Positions 43,876 through 51,528 of a stretch of 64,000 bases of DNA are shown in pieces. Within the stretch, counting starts at the first letter, position 1. The number at the start of each line of letters is the position of its first letter. The notes beneath the pieces were generated by a model that searched no databases, was not told the origin of the DNA, and worked only from the letters and a program-made list of their open reading frames with translations. Origin of the DNA: Thermosyntropha lipolytica DSM 11003 (GTDB lineage Bacteria > Bacillota > Syntrophomonadia > Syntrophomonadales > Syntrophomonadaceae); NCBI RefSeq assembly GCF_900129805.1, contig NZ_FQWY01000007.1, positions 32,809-96,808 on the forward strand. The letters run 5' to 3'. The position numbers were made by a program, and so were the translations under genes.

Positions 43876-45330
43876 ATGGAATTTTATATTAAAACTAATC
43901 GCATTTTTACTCCTTTGCGCCAATATGTCTGGCTTTTTATCTTTCTAGTTGCGGTGGGAGGGTTATGGTATCCTAAATTAGGTTTACTTATGATACCTAT
44001 AATGCTTACGTTGATGATTTTAGGAATGCTTAAGGGAAAATACTGGTGTGGAAACATATGCCCGCATGGAAGCTTTTTTGATGGCATAATTATGCCTGTA
44101 AGCCGCAATATTTCATTACCAGCCTGGCTTAAGCATAAAGTTACTATATTTCTTATGTTTGCCTGGTTTATGTATATGTTGGGAAGCAGGTTGGCTAAAG
44201 TAATATCTTTATGGGGAACTACCCCCTTTATAGATAAGTTAGGCTATATATTTGTAACAAATTATCTAGTAGTAACTATCCTGGGCACTATTTTAGCCCT
44301 TACCATTGCTCCCAGAGCCTGGTGCAGAATATGTCCTATGGGGACCATGCAAATTCTTTTCTACAAATTAGGTAATTTATTAAAAATTAATCATAAAACA
44401 GATGCCAAAGTCACGATAGCCAACAAGGATATGTGCCATATATGCGGGAAATGTGCCCGGGTTTGTCCTATGCAATTAACCCCTTATTTAGAGTTCAACG
44501 ATGATAATCAGCTGGACAACAATCATTGCATAAAATGCCAAACATGTGTAAAAAACTGCCCGGCGGGAATTTTATCCCTAAAGCCTCGAGAAGAAGCTTT
44601 ATTTATAAAAGAAACTATGACCGCAAAAATAAATACTAAACCGGCGGAAATTACAGCGCAAATAACTGATATTAAGGAACTCAATAAGGATACGCGCGAA
44701 TATACCTTTAAACTTTTAAACCCTACCACGATAAGTTTTCAGGCCGGGCAATTTATACTCGTAAAAATACAAGACTATCCTGTTATGTACAGGGCTTATT
44801 CGATATCCTATTACCATAAAGGTATTCTTAAAATTATAGTCAAAAAAGTTCCTAAAGGATATGGAACAGGCATAATATTTAATAAATTCCAAGTAGGGGA
44901 CAAGGTTCTTTTAAGAGGTCCTATGGGAGAAGCCATGGTTTTGAAAAATCCTGCTGCTCAAAAACTGCTTTTCGTAGCCGGCGGCATAGGGATAACCCCA
45001 TTTTTAGCCATGGTAGAAGAAGCTCTGGCAAAGGGAGCTGATCATATCAAACTTATTCATGGGGTAAGAAATAAAAATGAATTGATTTATAAGTCATATT
45101 TTGATGAGTTAACAAGAAATTATGCCCATTTTGAGTACATTCCCGTAGTGTCTGATGATGATAAAGAATGGAAGGGTAAAAAGGGATTGGTAACGGATAT
45201 AATGCGTGAACTCGATTTAAATGAATATAAAATATACATGTGCGGTTCTCCAGCTATGATAGAAGCCGGTTTGAACTTATTAAGTGAAGCAGGAATTGAA
45301 AAAGAAAATATTTATTATGAAACGGCATAG
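43876..45330 (+). CDS. Fusion of a NapH/RnfH-type membrane Fe-S protein with a ferredoxin-NAD(P) reductase module
   Basis: 484 aa. N-terminal about 165 residues: four or five membrane helices with Cys motifs CGNICPHGS and WCRICPMGT. Then two 4Fe-4S clusters: CHICGKCARVCPM and CIKCQTCVKNCP (about 180-235). The C-terminal half (about 255-484) is a flavoprotein reductase: FAD-binding YRAYSIS, VAGGIGITPFLAMVEEAL for NAD(P), and a terminal CGSPAMIEAGL. This lets one polypeptide pass electrons between NAD(P)H, FAD, Fe-S clusters and a membrane acceptor such as menaquinone (inferred). ATG behind AGGGAGGT. Confidence 0.88.
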   Translation: MEFYIKTNRIFTPLRQYVWLFIFLVAVGGLWYPKLGLLMIPIMLTLMILGMLKGKYWCGNICPHGSFFDGIIMPVSRNISLPAWLKHKVTIFLMFAWFMYMLGSRLAKVISLWGTTPFIDKLGYIFVTNYLVVTILGTILALTIAPRAWCRICPMGTMQILFYKLGNLLKINHKTDAKVTIANKDMCHICGKCARVCPMQLTPYLEFNDDNQLDNNHCIKCQTCVKNCPAGILSLKPREEALFIKETMTAKINTKPAEITAQITDIKELNKDTREYTFKLLNPTTISFQAGQFILVKIQDYPVMYRAYSISYYHKGILKIIVKKVPKGYGTGIIFNKFQVGDKVLLRGPMGEAMVLKNPAAQKLLFVAGGIGITPFLAMVEEALAKGADHIKLIHGVRNKNELIYKSYFDELTRNYAHFEYIPVVSDDDKEWKGKKGLVTDIMRELDLNEYKIYMCGSPAMIEAGLNLLSEAGIEKENIYYETA

Positions 45331-45341
45331 AAAATAGTTTA

Positions 45342-45383
45342 AACCAGGCTGATTAGCTCTGATAAGGCTTTTTCAGCCTGGTT
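45342..45383 (+). terminator. Terminator after the redox fusion gene
   Basis: AACCAGGCTGA (45342-45352) and TCAGCCTGGTT (45373-45383) form a perfect 11-bp stem with a 20-nt loop, followed by TTTT. Confidence 0.85.
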
Positions 45384-45461
45384 TTTTATCTTTTTATAAA
45401 CTTCCTATAATGAACATTATGTAAACTATAAAAGATTAAAAAAAATTATACCCTAACTTTT

Positions 45462-45527
45462 TTATTCTGCTGCAAGACAAAGAATAACAGACAGTAAACC
45501 GAAAACTATTCTTCCTTTATGATGCAT
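45462..45527 (-). CDS. Possible 21-aa hydrophobic peptide (low confidence)
   Basis: ATG at 45527 on the minus strand, 8 nt after GGGGAG, opens a 21-codon frame whose product is a basic start (MHHKGR) followed by IVFGLLSVILCLAA, enough for one membrane helix. No homologue is recognised, no terminator follows. Upstream on the same strand a second very short frame is present. It may be chance. Confidence 0.22.
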   Translation of the reverse strand: MHHKGRIVFGLLSVILCLAAE

Positions 45528-45788
45528 ATGTTATTACTCCCCATCTTGCATTTCTTGATCCATGTTCCCGCTTGAGTAGCTGATTAAAATTATATTGTAT
45601 TTCTTCTACTGATAAAAGCAAAATTATATCTTATATAGTCGGCGAATATATTTTAATTTTTTAAATATTCTTTAAATAAATTATATTTTGTATACTATAT
45701 ATATAAGCATATCTTGGAAAACGAAAGGAGGGATTAATTAACTTCTTTAGGCTATTTTAATTTTTTATTCAAACAAAGGGGGGATTAT

Positions 45789-47387
45789 ATGAATAGGACG
45801 GAAGGAGCCTTAACTCTGGTATCCGACTATATGAAATCGGCAGCCCTTAAATTCCCTGATAAACCGGCTTTTATTTTCAGGGATCAAAAAATAACCTACC
45901 AAGAGTTTGCTGCTAATGTCGAACGTCTAGCCTGTTATCTTTTAAAAATTGGAATTAACAAAGGAGACCGCATTGCTTATCTTACTATACCCAGGCCCGA
46001 ATTCTTCTACCTTTATATGGCAGCATCAAGAATAGGAGCTATCGTGGTAGGTATTGGAACCCGCCATACGGATACAGAAATAGAATACATCCTTAACAAT
46101 TCAGAAGCTTCCTGCTTATTCAGTATCAGTAAAATGTATGAATTCGACTATCAGCAGAGAATCCCTGGCATATTAAAAAATTGTCCTTCCGTAAAACATG
46201 TAGTAATATTTGATGATGTCCCTAGAATAGAAAATGCCGTAGGATTTCAAGAAATTATAGACAAAGAATACCAAGAATTCCTGCCTCTCTTAGAGGGAAG
46301 AGAAAAACAGGTTTCTACTGATGATGTTCTTATAATTGTTTATACTTCCGGAAGTACCGGAAAACCTAAAGGAGCAATGCTTACTCACCGCAATATTATC
46401 CATCTCGGCCTCATAGAAATAGCACAATGTGGAGCTACTCCTGATGATATCTGGATGAATCACCTGCCTATGAATCACATCAGCGGAGCTACTGAAGTCG
46501 GAACTACCGCCATTATCGCCCATTCCACCCAGGTGCTCGAACCTTTTAATCCCGTTAAAACTTTGCAGTTAATACAAGAACATAAAATTACTATACTCGG
46601 CCAGGTACCAACTATGTTTGTAATGGAGTTTGCCCTCGAAGATTATAATTCATATGATTTATCATCCCTTAGAACAGTTGTAATAAGTGGAGCCCCTGCT
46701 CCCTTAGAAGTATTAAAGAAGATTAAAACTACTATGTGTGATAACTGCTACAATTGTCTGGGATTAACCGAACTTACCGGCCTTATAACCTATACAGAAC
46801 CGGGAGCTTTCCTGGAAAAGCTTAATGAAACCGTAGGTAAAGTCGTTCCTGAAGTGGAAATGAAACTGGTAGATAAAGAACGCCGCGAAGTGCCTCAGGG
46901 ACAAATAGGTGAAATAGCTTATAGAGGCACTGTAGTTTGCAAAGGTTATTATAAAATGCCGGAAGCTAATAAAGCTTCTTTCGATGAAGAAGGCTGGTTC
47001 TATTCAGGTGACCTCGGTTTTATAGATGAAAATGGAGATCTAAGGCTTGTCGGCCGTTCCAAGGAAATGTATATAACCGGAGGCGAAAATGTCTATCCGG
47101 CTGAAATTGAAGAATATATTATGCGCTATCCAGGGGTTATGCTGGCAGCTTGTGTAGCTATTCCTGATGAAGTATATGGCGAAGTAGGTAGAGCCTATAT
47201 TGTTCCTAAACCCGGCATGTCAATTGACTTAGAGGATTTAAAAAACTACTTAAGCAAACATTTAGCTAAATATAAGATACCCAGGGAATTTGTTCTGCGC
47301 GATTACCTTCCCATGACCCTTTTAGGAAAAATCGATAAAAAAACCTTGCGGGAAGAAGTAGCTAAGGAATTCAACAGGGAGGGGTAA
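45789..47387 (+). CDS. Acyl-CoA synthetase (AMP-forming)
   Basis: ANL-superfamily ligase activating a carboxylic acid to its CoA thioester. 532 aa. ATP-binding P-loop YTSGSTGKPKGAMLTHRN, FVISGAPAPLEVLK-type central region (TVVISGAPAPLEVLKKI), YNCLGLTELTG, EEGWFYSGDLGFIDENGDLR, the hinge GRSKEMYITGGENVYPAEIE, and the catalytic Lys in LGKIDKKTLRE. ATG behind AAAGGGGGGA. The SDR gene follows after 1 nt. Substrate chain length or type is not deducible; medium-chain or cyclic acids are typical for this subgroup. Confidence 0.92.
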   Translation: MNRTEGALTLVSDYMKSAALKFPDKPAFIFRDQKITYQEFAANVERLACYLLKIGINKGDRIAYLTIPRPEFFYLYMAASRIGAIVVGIGTRHTDTEIEYILNNSEASCLFSISKMYEFDYQQRIPGILKNCPSVKHVVIFDDVPRIENAVGFQEIIDKEYQEFLPLLEGREKQVSTDDVLIIVYTSGSTGKPKGAMLTHRNIIHLGLIEIAQCGATPDDIWMNHLPMNHISGATEVGTTAIIAHSTQVLEPFNPVKTLQLIQEHKITILGQVPTMFVMEFALEDYNSYDLSSLRTVVISGAPAPLEVLKKIKTTMCDNCYNCLGLTELTGLITYTEPGAFLEKLNETVGKVVPEVEMKLVDKERREVPQGQIGEIAYRGTVVCKGYYKMPEANKASFDEEGWFYSGDLGFIDENGDLRLVGRSKEMYITGGENVYPAEIEEYIMRYPGVMLAACVAIPDEVYGEVGRAYIVPKPGMSIDLEDLKNYLSKHLAKYKIPREFVLRDYLPMTLLGKIDKKTLREEVAKEFNREG

Positions 47388-47388
47388 T

Positions 47389-48129
47389 ATGCGCTTAAAA
47401 GATAAAGTCGCTATTGTTACCGGAGCCGGTAAAGGTATAGGTTATGCTATTGCCAAAAGATTTGGCGAAGAAGGTGCCAAACTGGTTATATGTGATATTG
47501 ATGAAGCCTCTATTTTAAAAACAGCTGAAGAGTTAAAAACACTAGGAGCGGAAGTCCTGGCCTTTAAAGTTGATGTAAGAAACCGCACGGATGTTGATAA
47601 TATGGTAAAGGAAGCAGTTGATAAATTTGGCACCATCGATATTCTGGTAAATAATGCTGGAATAACCCGTGATGCCATGTTCCACAAAATGAAAGAAGAA
47701 GACTGGGATATGGTTCTGGATGTAAATTTAAAAGGAATTTTTTACTGTACACAGGCAGTTGTAAATATCTTGCGCGAAAAACAATATGGAAAAATAATCA
47801 ATATTTCTTCGGCCGGAAGATTTGGTAACATTGGTCAGACTAATTATTCTGCCGCCAAAGAAGGCGTAGTTGGGTTTACCAGAGCATTAGCCAAAGAACT
47901 TGGTAGTAAAGGAATAAATGTAAATGCTGTAGCTCCTGGAACCATTGTAACAGATATGTATATGCAAATACCAGAACATATAAGAGAAATGATGAAAATA
48001 ATTACTCCTCTTGCCCGTCCCGGCACTCCCGAAGAAGTAGCCAATCTATGCCTTTTTTTAGCCAGTGATGAAGCTTCTTATATAACCGGACAGGTAATCC
48101 ACTGTGATGGCGGTATTTTTATGCCCTAG
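47389..48129 (+). CDS. Short-chain dehydrogenase/reductase, FabG-like
   Basis: NAD(P)-dependent 3-oxoacyl (ACP or CoA) reductase type, 246 aa. Cofactor loop VTGAGKGIGYAIAKRFG, LVNNAGITRDAMFHKM, catalytic Ser in IINISSAG, YSAAKEG (Tyr and Lys), and the C-terminal ASYITGQVIHCDGGIFMP. It begins 1 nt after the acyl-CoA synthetase stop, with AGGGAGGGG as ribosome site within that gene, so the two act together, probably on a CoA-linked substrate rather than in general fatty acid synthesis. Confidence 0.92.
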   Translation: MRLKDKVAIVTGAGKGIGYAIAKRFGEEGAKLVICDIDEASILKTAEELKTLGAEVLAFKVDVRNRTDVDNMVKEAVDKFGTIDILVNNAGITRDAMFHKMKEEDWDMVLDVNLKGIFYCTQAVVNILREKQYGKIINISSAGRFGNIGQTNYSAAKEGVVGFTRALAKELGSKGINVNAVAPGTIVTDMYMQIPEHIREMMKIITPLARPGTPEEVANLCLFLASDEASYITGQVIHCDGGIFMP

Positions 48130-48139
48130 ATTAATAGTA

Positions 48140-48170
48140 AAGTCCCCTGGATTAAGCCGCCAGGGGACTT
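48140..48170 (+). terminator. Bidirectional terminator
   Basis: AAGTCCCCTGG (48140-48150) and CCAGGGGACTT (48160-48170) form a perfect 11-bp GC-rich stem with a 9-nt loop, then AGTTTTTATTTTTT. It separates the converging SDR and cation-exporter genes. Confidence 0.9.
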
Positions 48171-48175
48171 AGTTT

Positions 48176-49123
48176 TTATTTTTTCTTAACTTTATCTACA
48201 TGTACCGTAGTTGAAGCATACATATTTTTATTAATCAGATTTTCAACTTCATGGGCTACATCATGAGCCATTTCCATAGATAAATTATCCTCAACTTCAA
48301 TATGCAGAGAAATAGCTTTATTACCTCCATAATTATGCACATTTATATCATGAGCAGCAACTACCCCTTCTACCGAACAGGCTAAATTAGAAATCTTAGC
48401 TACATCTTCCGCATTACTTTCCCCGATAATTTTAGAAGAAGCATCTATAAATATTTCAATTCCCGTATATATAATCAATACGGAAACTACCAGGCCCAAT
48501 ACAGCATCCACCTTATAATAACCATATTTAGAAGCTAATATAGCCACGGCGACTAAAATAGAAGCTAAAGCATCTGTACGGTGATGCCAGGCATCTGCAA
48601 GCAAAGCCGGGGCTTTTATTCTATTGCCTAAATCAATAGAAATACGAGACATCAGCTCTTTTAACAACCCGGCTAAAACCATAAATAATGCGATTCCTAA
48701 ACTTCCTTCTACTACTATATGCGTCCTCAAACGGGCAAAAGATTCCAGACCAAATTTTATTCCTACTCCTATAAGCATTAAGGCAATGATTAATGTGGCA
48801 ATAAATTCGATCCTCCCGTGCCCATAAGGATGTTTTTCATCGGGTGGTATAGAAGAAAGTTTAAAACCTAAAAGCACCATAAAAGAAGTCAGCACATCTG
48901 ATGCCGTGTGTACAGCATCAGCCAAAAGAGCTATACTGTTTAAAATTATTCCGAATATAAACTTAAGCAGGGCTAAAACCAGATTGCCTATTATACTTAT
49001 CCAGGCTTCCAGATAGGCTACTTTTCTTCTGCCCTCCGGATGGTTTATATCTTGCAAATCAGATCCTTCTCTTAAAAGCCTAGCCAGCAAAAAATCATTA
49101 ATCCTCACCGTAAGCATATGCAT
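48176..49123 (-). CDS. Cation diffusion facilitator (Co/Ni/Zn exporter family)
   Basis: Metal/proton antiporter in the cytoplasmic membrane. 315 aa: about six helices, with metal-site HxxxD motifs DAVHTASDVLTSF and DAWHHRTDALAS, and a C-terminal cytoplasmic domain (about 225-312) with VVAAHDINVHNYGGNKAISL, HIEVE and ASTTVHVDK. In Clostridia this family handles Zn, Co, Ni or Fe. A likely NiCo riboswitch in its leader points to cobalt/nickel export. ATG 49123 behind GGGGGGAG. Confidence 0.92.
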   Translation of the reverse strand: MHMLTVRINDFLLARLLREGSDLQDINHPEGRRKVAYLEAWISIIGNLVLALLKFIFGIILNSIALLADAVHTASDVLTSFMVLLGFKLSSIPPDEKHPYGHGRIEFIATLIIALMLIGVGIKFGLESFARLRTHIVVEGSLGIALFMVLAGLLKELMSRISIDLGNRIKAPALLADAWHHRTDALASILVAVAILASKYGYYKVDAVLGLVVSVLIIYTGIEIFIDASSKIIGESNAEDVAKISNLACSVEGVVAAHDINVHNYGGNKAISLHIEVEDNLSMEMAHDVAHEVENLINKNMYASTTVHVDKVKKK

Positions 49124-49149
49124 TCTTATCTCCCCCCTAAAACTAAAAA

Positions 49150-49240
49150 ATTACCGCAGAACTTCAATATGTATTGCAGTCCCGCGGTAATTCCGCTGCC
49201 CACTAATCAGGGCCCGGCTTTTAAAGCCTGACCTTGTTTT
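49150..49240 (-). ncRNA. Probable NiCo (czcD) riboswitch with overlapping terminator
   Basis: Minus-strand leader of the cation exporter. In order: GGUCAGGC, a UUUAAAA loop, AGCCGGGCC, CUGAUUAGU, GGGCAGCGG, AAUUA, CCGCGGGACUGC, which folds as stacked hairpins around a junction and resembles the NiCo aptamer as I remember it. The last aptamer hairpin GCGG-AAUUA-CCGC shares AUUACCGC (49184-49191) with an intrinsic terminator whose other arm is GCGGUAAU (49150-49157), followed by UUUUUUAG. Metal binding would hold the aptamer hairpin and so prevent termination, an ON switch. Confidence 0.75.
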
Positions 49241-49261
49241 TAATATTCCATTAAAAATAAA

Positions 49262-49289
49262 AATAACATATACCCTGACAATATGTCAA
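49262..49289 (-). promoter_or_regulatory. Promoter of the riboswitch-exporter unit
   Basis: On the minus strand a perfect TTGACA lies at 49284-49289; 17-18 bp further downstream are TTATTT/TATTTT-like -10 bases. The -35 overlaps a short palindrome TGACA-ATA-TGTCA (49276-49288). Confidence 0.45.
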
Positions 49290-49308
49290 ATATAAGATAA
49301 GAATAAGT

Positions 49309-49500
49309 TTATAACGAAGTATATATATTGCCTTCCTTATCCTTTCCCCCTTTTCTGGACCTAAAAGTATTACACATGGTGTCATCAGGACTATTTACGC
49401 GCAGGTTATTGCTGGATTTAATTTCCACAGCATCGGCCGTACATGCATTATTGTTATTATACAAACACTCTTCGCACATGCATTTAACAATTCTGGACAT
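49309..49500 (-). CDS. DUF1540 small cysteine-rich protein
   Basis: 63 aa with RIVKCMCEECLYNNNNACTA, then CNTF: four or five cysteines at the CxxxxCx(n)C spacing of DUF1540, small proteins common in spore-forming Clostridia and Bacilli, function unknown (metal binding likely). ATG 49500 behind AAAGGAGAAAAG. Not linked with the neighbours. Confidence 0.85.
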   Translation of the reverse strand: MSRIVKCMCEECLYNNNNACTADAVEIKSSNNLRVNSPDDTMCNTFRSRKGGKDKEGNIYTSL

Positions 49501-49601
49501 ATCTTCTTTTCTCCTTTCGGCCTAAAAGTAAACTTTGTCAATAATTATGGCCGAATCATAATTAATATATGCAAATGGAAAGAAAAAATTTAAAACTAAC
49601 T

Positions 49602-50384
49602 TTACTTTCCTTTAAATACAGCTTCTCTTCTCTCGATAAAGGCTCTTATTCCTTCCTGAGCATCTTCACTCTGCATTATAGGTCCGATATCAGGAAATAA
49701 TCTCTCCAGAGCAGCTTTATTGCCTTGAATTTGAGCAATACGAGCCGAGCGGAGTATAGCCTGCACGCCTAAAGGTGCCTGTTTGGCAATACGGTGAGCA
49801 ATTTCCAAAGCTCGGTCGAACTGTTTTCCCACCTCGGTTACTTCTTGCACCAGACCTAAACGGTAGGCCTCATCGGCAGTTATTTCATCACCGGTTAACA
49901 AATAACGCATGGCATTAGCCCAACCGATTTCCTGAAACAGCCTTACTGTTGCTCCCCCTACCGGATAAATTCCCCTCTTCACTTCAATCTGGGCTAAACG
50001 GGTATTGGAGGCTGCTATCCGTACATCTGTAGTTAGGAGCATCTCAAAGCCTATGGTATAACATATACCTTGTACTGCCATAACTAAAGGTTTGCTCAGC
50101 CTGCGGTCTTCATCAAGACCAAAAGGATCAATCAGGCTTTCATCTAATTCCGGAAGCTTTCCCTGACTGAAAATAGGAGCCCACTCTACCAGGTCTAACC
50201 CGGCTGTAAAATGATCGCCATGAGCAAAAACTAGTCCGCACCATAAATCGGGATCGCGATGCAGTTTGCCGTAAGCAGCGGCCAGTTCCATATACATTTC
50301 CACATCCAGGGCATTTCTTTTTTCCGGACGGTTCATCCCTATGAGCAAAACATGCCCATCCCTCTCCACTGTAACTTTAGCCAT
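49602..50384 (-). CDS. Enoyl-CoA hydratase/isomerase (crotonase family)
   Basis: 260 aa, one crotonase domain. N-terminal MNRPEKRNALDVEMY, the oxyanion-hole stretch FAHGDHFTAGLDLVEWAPIF, and the second region QGICYTIGFEMLLTTDVRIA, VKRGIYPVGGATVRLFQEIG. The usual catalytic glutamates (positions 144/164 of rat crotonase) are not both obvious: YPVGGAT and GWANAMRYLLTGDEI. So it may be an isomerase, hydrolase or other crotonase-fold activity rather than a classical hydratase. ATG after GGGGGGATTAGG. Confidence 0.87.
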   Translation of the reverse strand: MAKVTVERDGHVLLIGMNRPEKRNALDVEMYMELAAAYGKLHRDPDLWCGLVFAHGDHFTAGLDLVEWAPIFSQGKLPELDESLIDPFGLDEDRRLSKPLVMAVQGICYTIGFEMLLTTDVRIAASNTRLAQIEVKRGIYPVGGATVRLFQEIGWANAMRYLLTGDEITADEAYRLGLVQEVTEVGKQFDRALEIAHRIAKQAPLGVQAILRSARIAQIQGNKAALERLFPDIGPIMQSEDAQEGIRAFIERREAVFKGK

Positions 50385-50470
50385 AAACCTAATCCCCCCT
50401 GTATTTATTCCTGTTTACTTATGTTTATACCAAAAATTGTTTCCGGTCAAGTATTTACATTTATAAAAAA

Positions 50471-50499
50471 ACTAGCTCCCATGGCTTAATAGAGCTAGT
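50471..50499 (-). terminator. Terminator ending the molybdenum hydroxylase transcript
   Basis: ACTAGCTC (50471-50478) and GAGCTAGT (50492-50499) form an 8-bp stem with a 13-nt loop. Read on the minus strand it is followed by TTTTTTTATAA. It lies just after the 60-codon ORF, showing that this ORF is inside the transcript. Confidence 0.88.
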
Positions 50500-50521
50500 C
50501 TTCAGCACATTATATTTGTCA

Positions 50522-50704
50522 TTAAAAAAATTTTTCTTTTATAGCTTCAAAAATAACTTTTTCTAAATCCTGCCGTTTTATTTTTTTAGTTTGGACTACA
50601 TTTTCACAAGGGCGAAAATGAATAACTGCTTCTTCTAAATTCGGATCATGTTCTAGATCTATGGCTTGTTCATTATTACGGCAAAATATATGCCTGGACT
50701 CTAT
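50522..50704 (-). CDS. Small protein of 60 aa with apparent AUA start codon
   Basis: Immediately after xdhC on the minus strand a stop-free frame runs 61 codons to TAA at 50522-50524. AGGAGGTGA, at the end of the xdhC coding sequence, sits 9 nt before AUA at 50704. No ATG, GTG, TTG or CTG exists anywhere in the frame, and TGA at 50711-50713 closes it upstream. The product begins IESRHIFCRNNEQAID and has FRPCENVVQTKKIKRQDLEK, an orderly protein-like composition with two cysteines. A terminator follows at 50499. Either it uses the rare AUA start or the start codon has been lost. Not recognised as any family. Confidence 0.55.
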   Translation of the reverse strand: MESRHIFCRNNEQAIDLEHDPNLEEAVIHFRPCENVVQTKKIKRQDLEKVIFEAIKEKFF

Positions 50705-50706
50705 TT

Positions 50707-51516
50707 TTATTCACCTCCTAGCTTCAAGTGTCTTAGCTGCCCTTTATTCTTAACCAGAAGTATTTCTGCCATTATACTGAACGCTATCTCAGCAGGTCTA
50801 TCCCCTCCTAAATCTAGTCCGATGGGAGCATATATTTTATTTAACTTTTCGTCACCTATCCCCTGGTTTCTGAGTTTTTCCCGGATCAAAGAAACCTTGC
50901 GCTTACTGCCTATCATTCCAATATATGCTGCATTGCTGTTTATAACTGTTTGCAGGGCTTCTTCATCACCGGCATGTCCTCTGGTTACTATCACTATATA
51001 ACAGTTTTCATCAATCGGGTATTCGCTCAGCATAGTTTTTATGTCCCCTAATTTTATATCGTCAGCCTGGGGAAATCTTTCAAAATTTCCGAATTCAGGA
51101 CGATCCTCAAAAATAACAGTATAAAAATCTAAAAATTTGCCCAGCTTATATATTTCGTAAGCTACATGACCTCCGCCAACAATCAGCAGTTTAGGTCGGG
51201 GAATAAAAACCCGTATAAAAACTTCTACCTTTCCTCCGCAAATCATGTTAAGGCTGGTTTCCGCCTCTTTATTATTCAATTCAAAAGTAAAAACCTCGTT
51301 TTGGCCTTTAGCCAGACATTCCTGGGCTTTGGCAATAACTTCCCCTTCCAGGCTGCCTCCCCCTACCGTACCCAGCGTATTTCCATCTTCCCAAACCGCC
51401 ATCATAGCTCCTTCAGGGGAAGGGCTGGAACCCCAAATACGGGTAACCATAGCTAAGGCTACCCTTCTTCCCTGATTTATTTCTTTTACCACCCTGTCTA
51501 AAATTATGTTTTCCAT
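50707..51516 (-). CDS. xdhC: XdhC-family molybdenum hydroxylase maturation factor
   Basis: 269 aa. N-terminal XdhC/CoxI domain: RVALAMVTRIWGSSPSPEGA and GTVGGGSLEGEVIAKAQECL. C-terminal Rossmann domain: KLLIVGGGHVAYEIYKLGKF and VTRGHAGDEEALQTVI, with YIGMIGSKRKVSLIREKL. In studied systems XdhC binds the Mo cofactor and helps insert the terminal sulfido (here perhaps selenido) ligand. ATG 51516 follows AAAGAGGTAG. Gap of 12 bp from the preceding EF2563-type gene. Confidence 0.92.
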   Translation of the reverse strand: MENIILDRVVKEINQGRRVALAMVTRIWGSSPSPEGAMMAVWEDGNTLGTVGGGSLEGEVIAKAQECLAKGQNEVFTFELNNKEAETSLNMICGGKVEVFIRVFIPRPKLLIVGGGHVAYEIYKLGKFLDFYTVIFEDRPEFGNFERFPQADDIKLGDIKTMLSEYPIDENCYIVIVTRGHAGDEEALQTVINSNAAYIGMIGSKRKVSLIREKLRNQGIGDEKLNKIYAPIGLDLGGDRPAEIAFSIMAEILLVKNKGQLRHLKLGGE

Positions 51517-51528
51517 ATCCCTACCTCT

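Larger units (their letters stand above)
45331..45788. other. 458-bp AT-rich intergenic region
   Basis: It begins with the terminator at 45342-45383. The rest is AT-rich. On the minus strand a short frame at 45462-45527 is listed separately. TATACTATATATATAAG at about 45690-45706 may be the promoter of the acyl-CoA synthetase gene. GAAAGGAGGG at 45722-45731 looks like a ribosome site but no start codon follows it. Confidence 0.45.
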
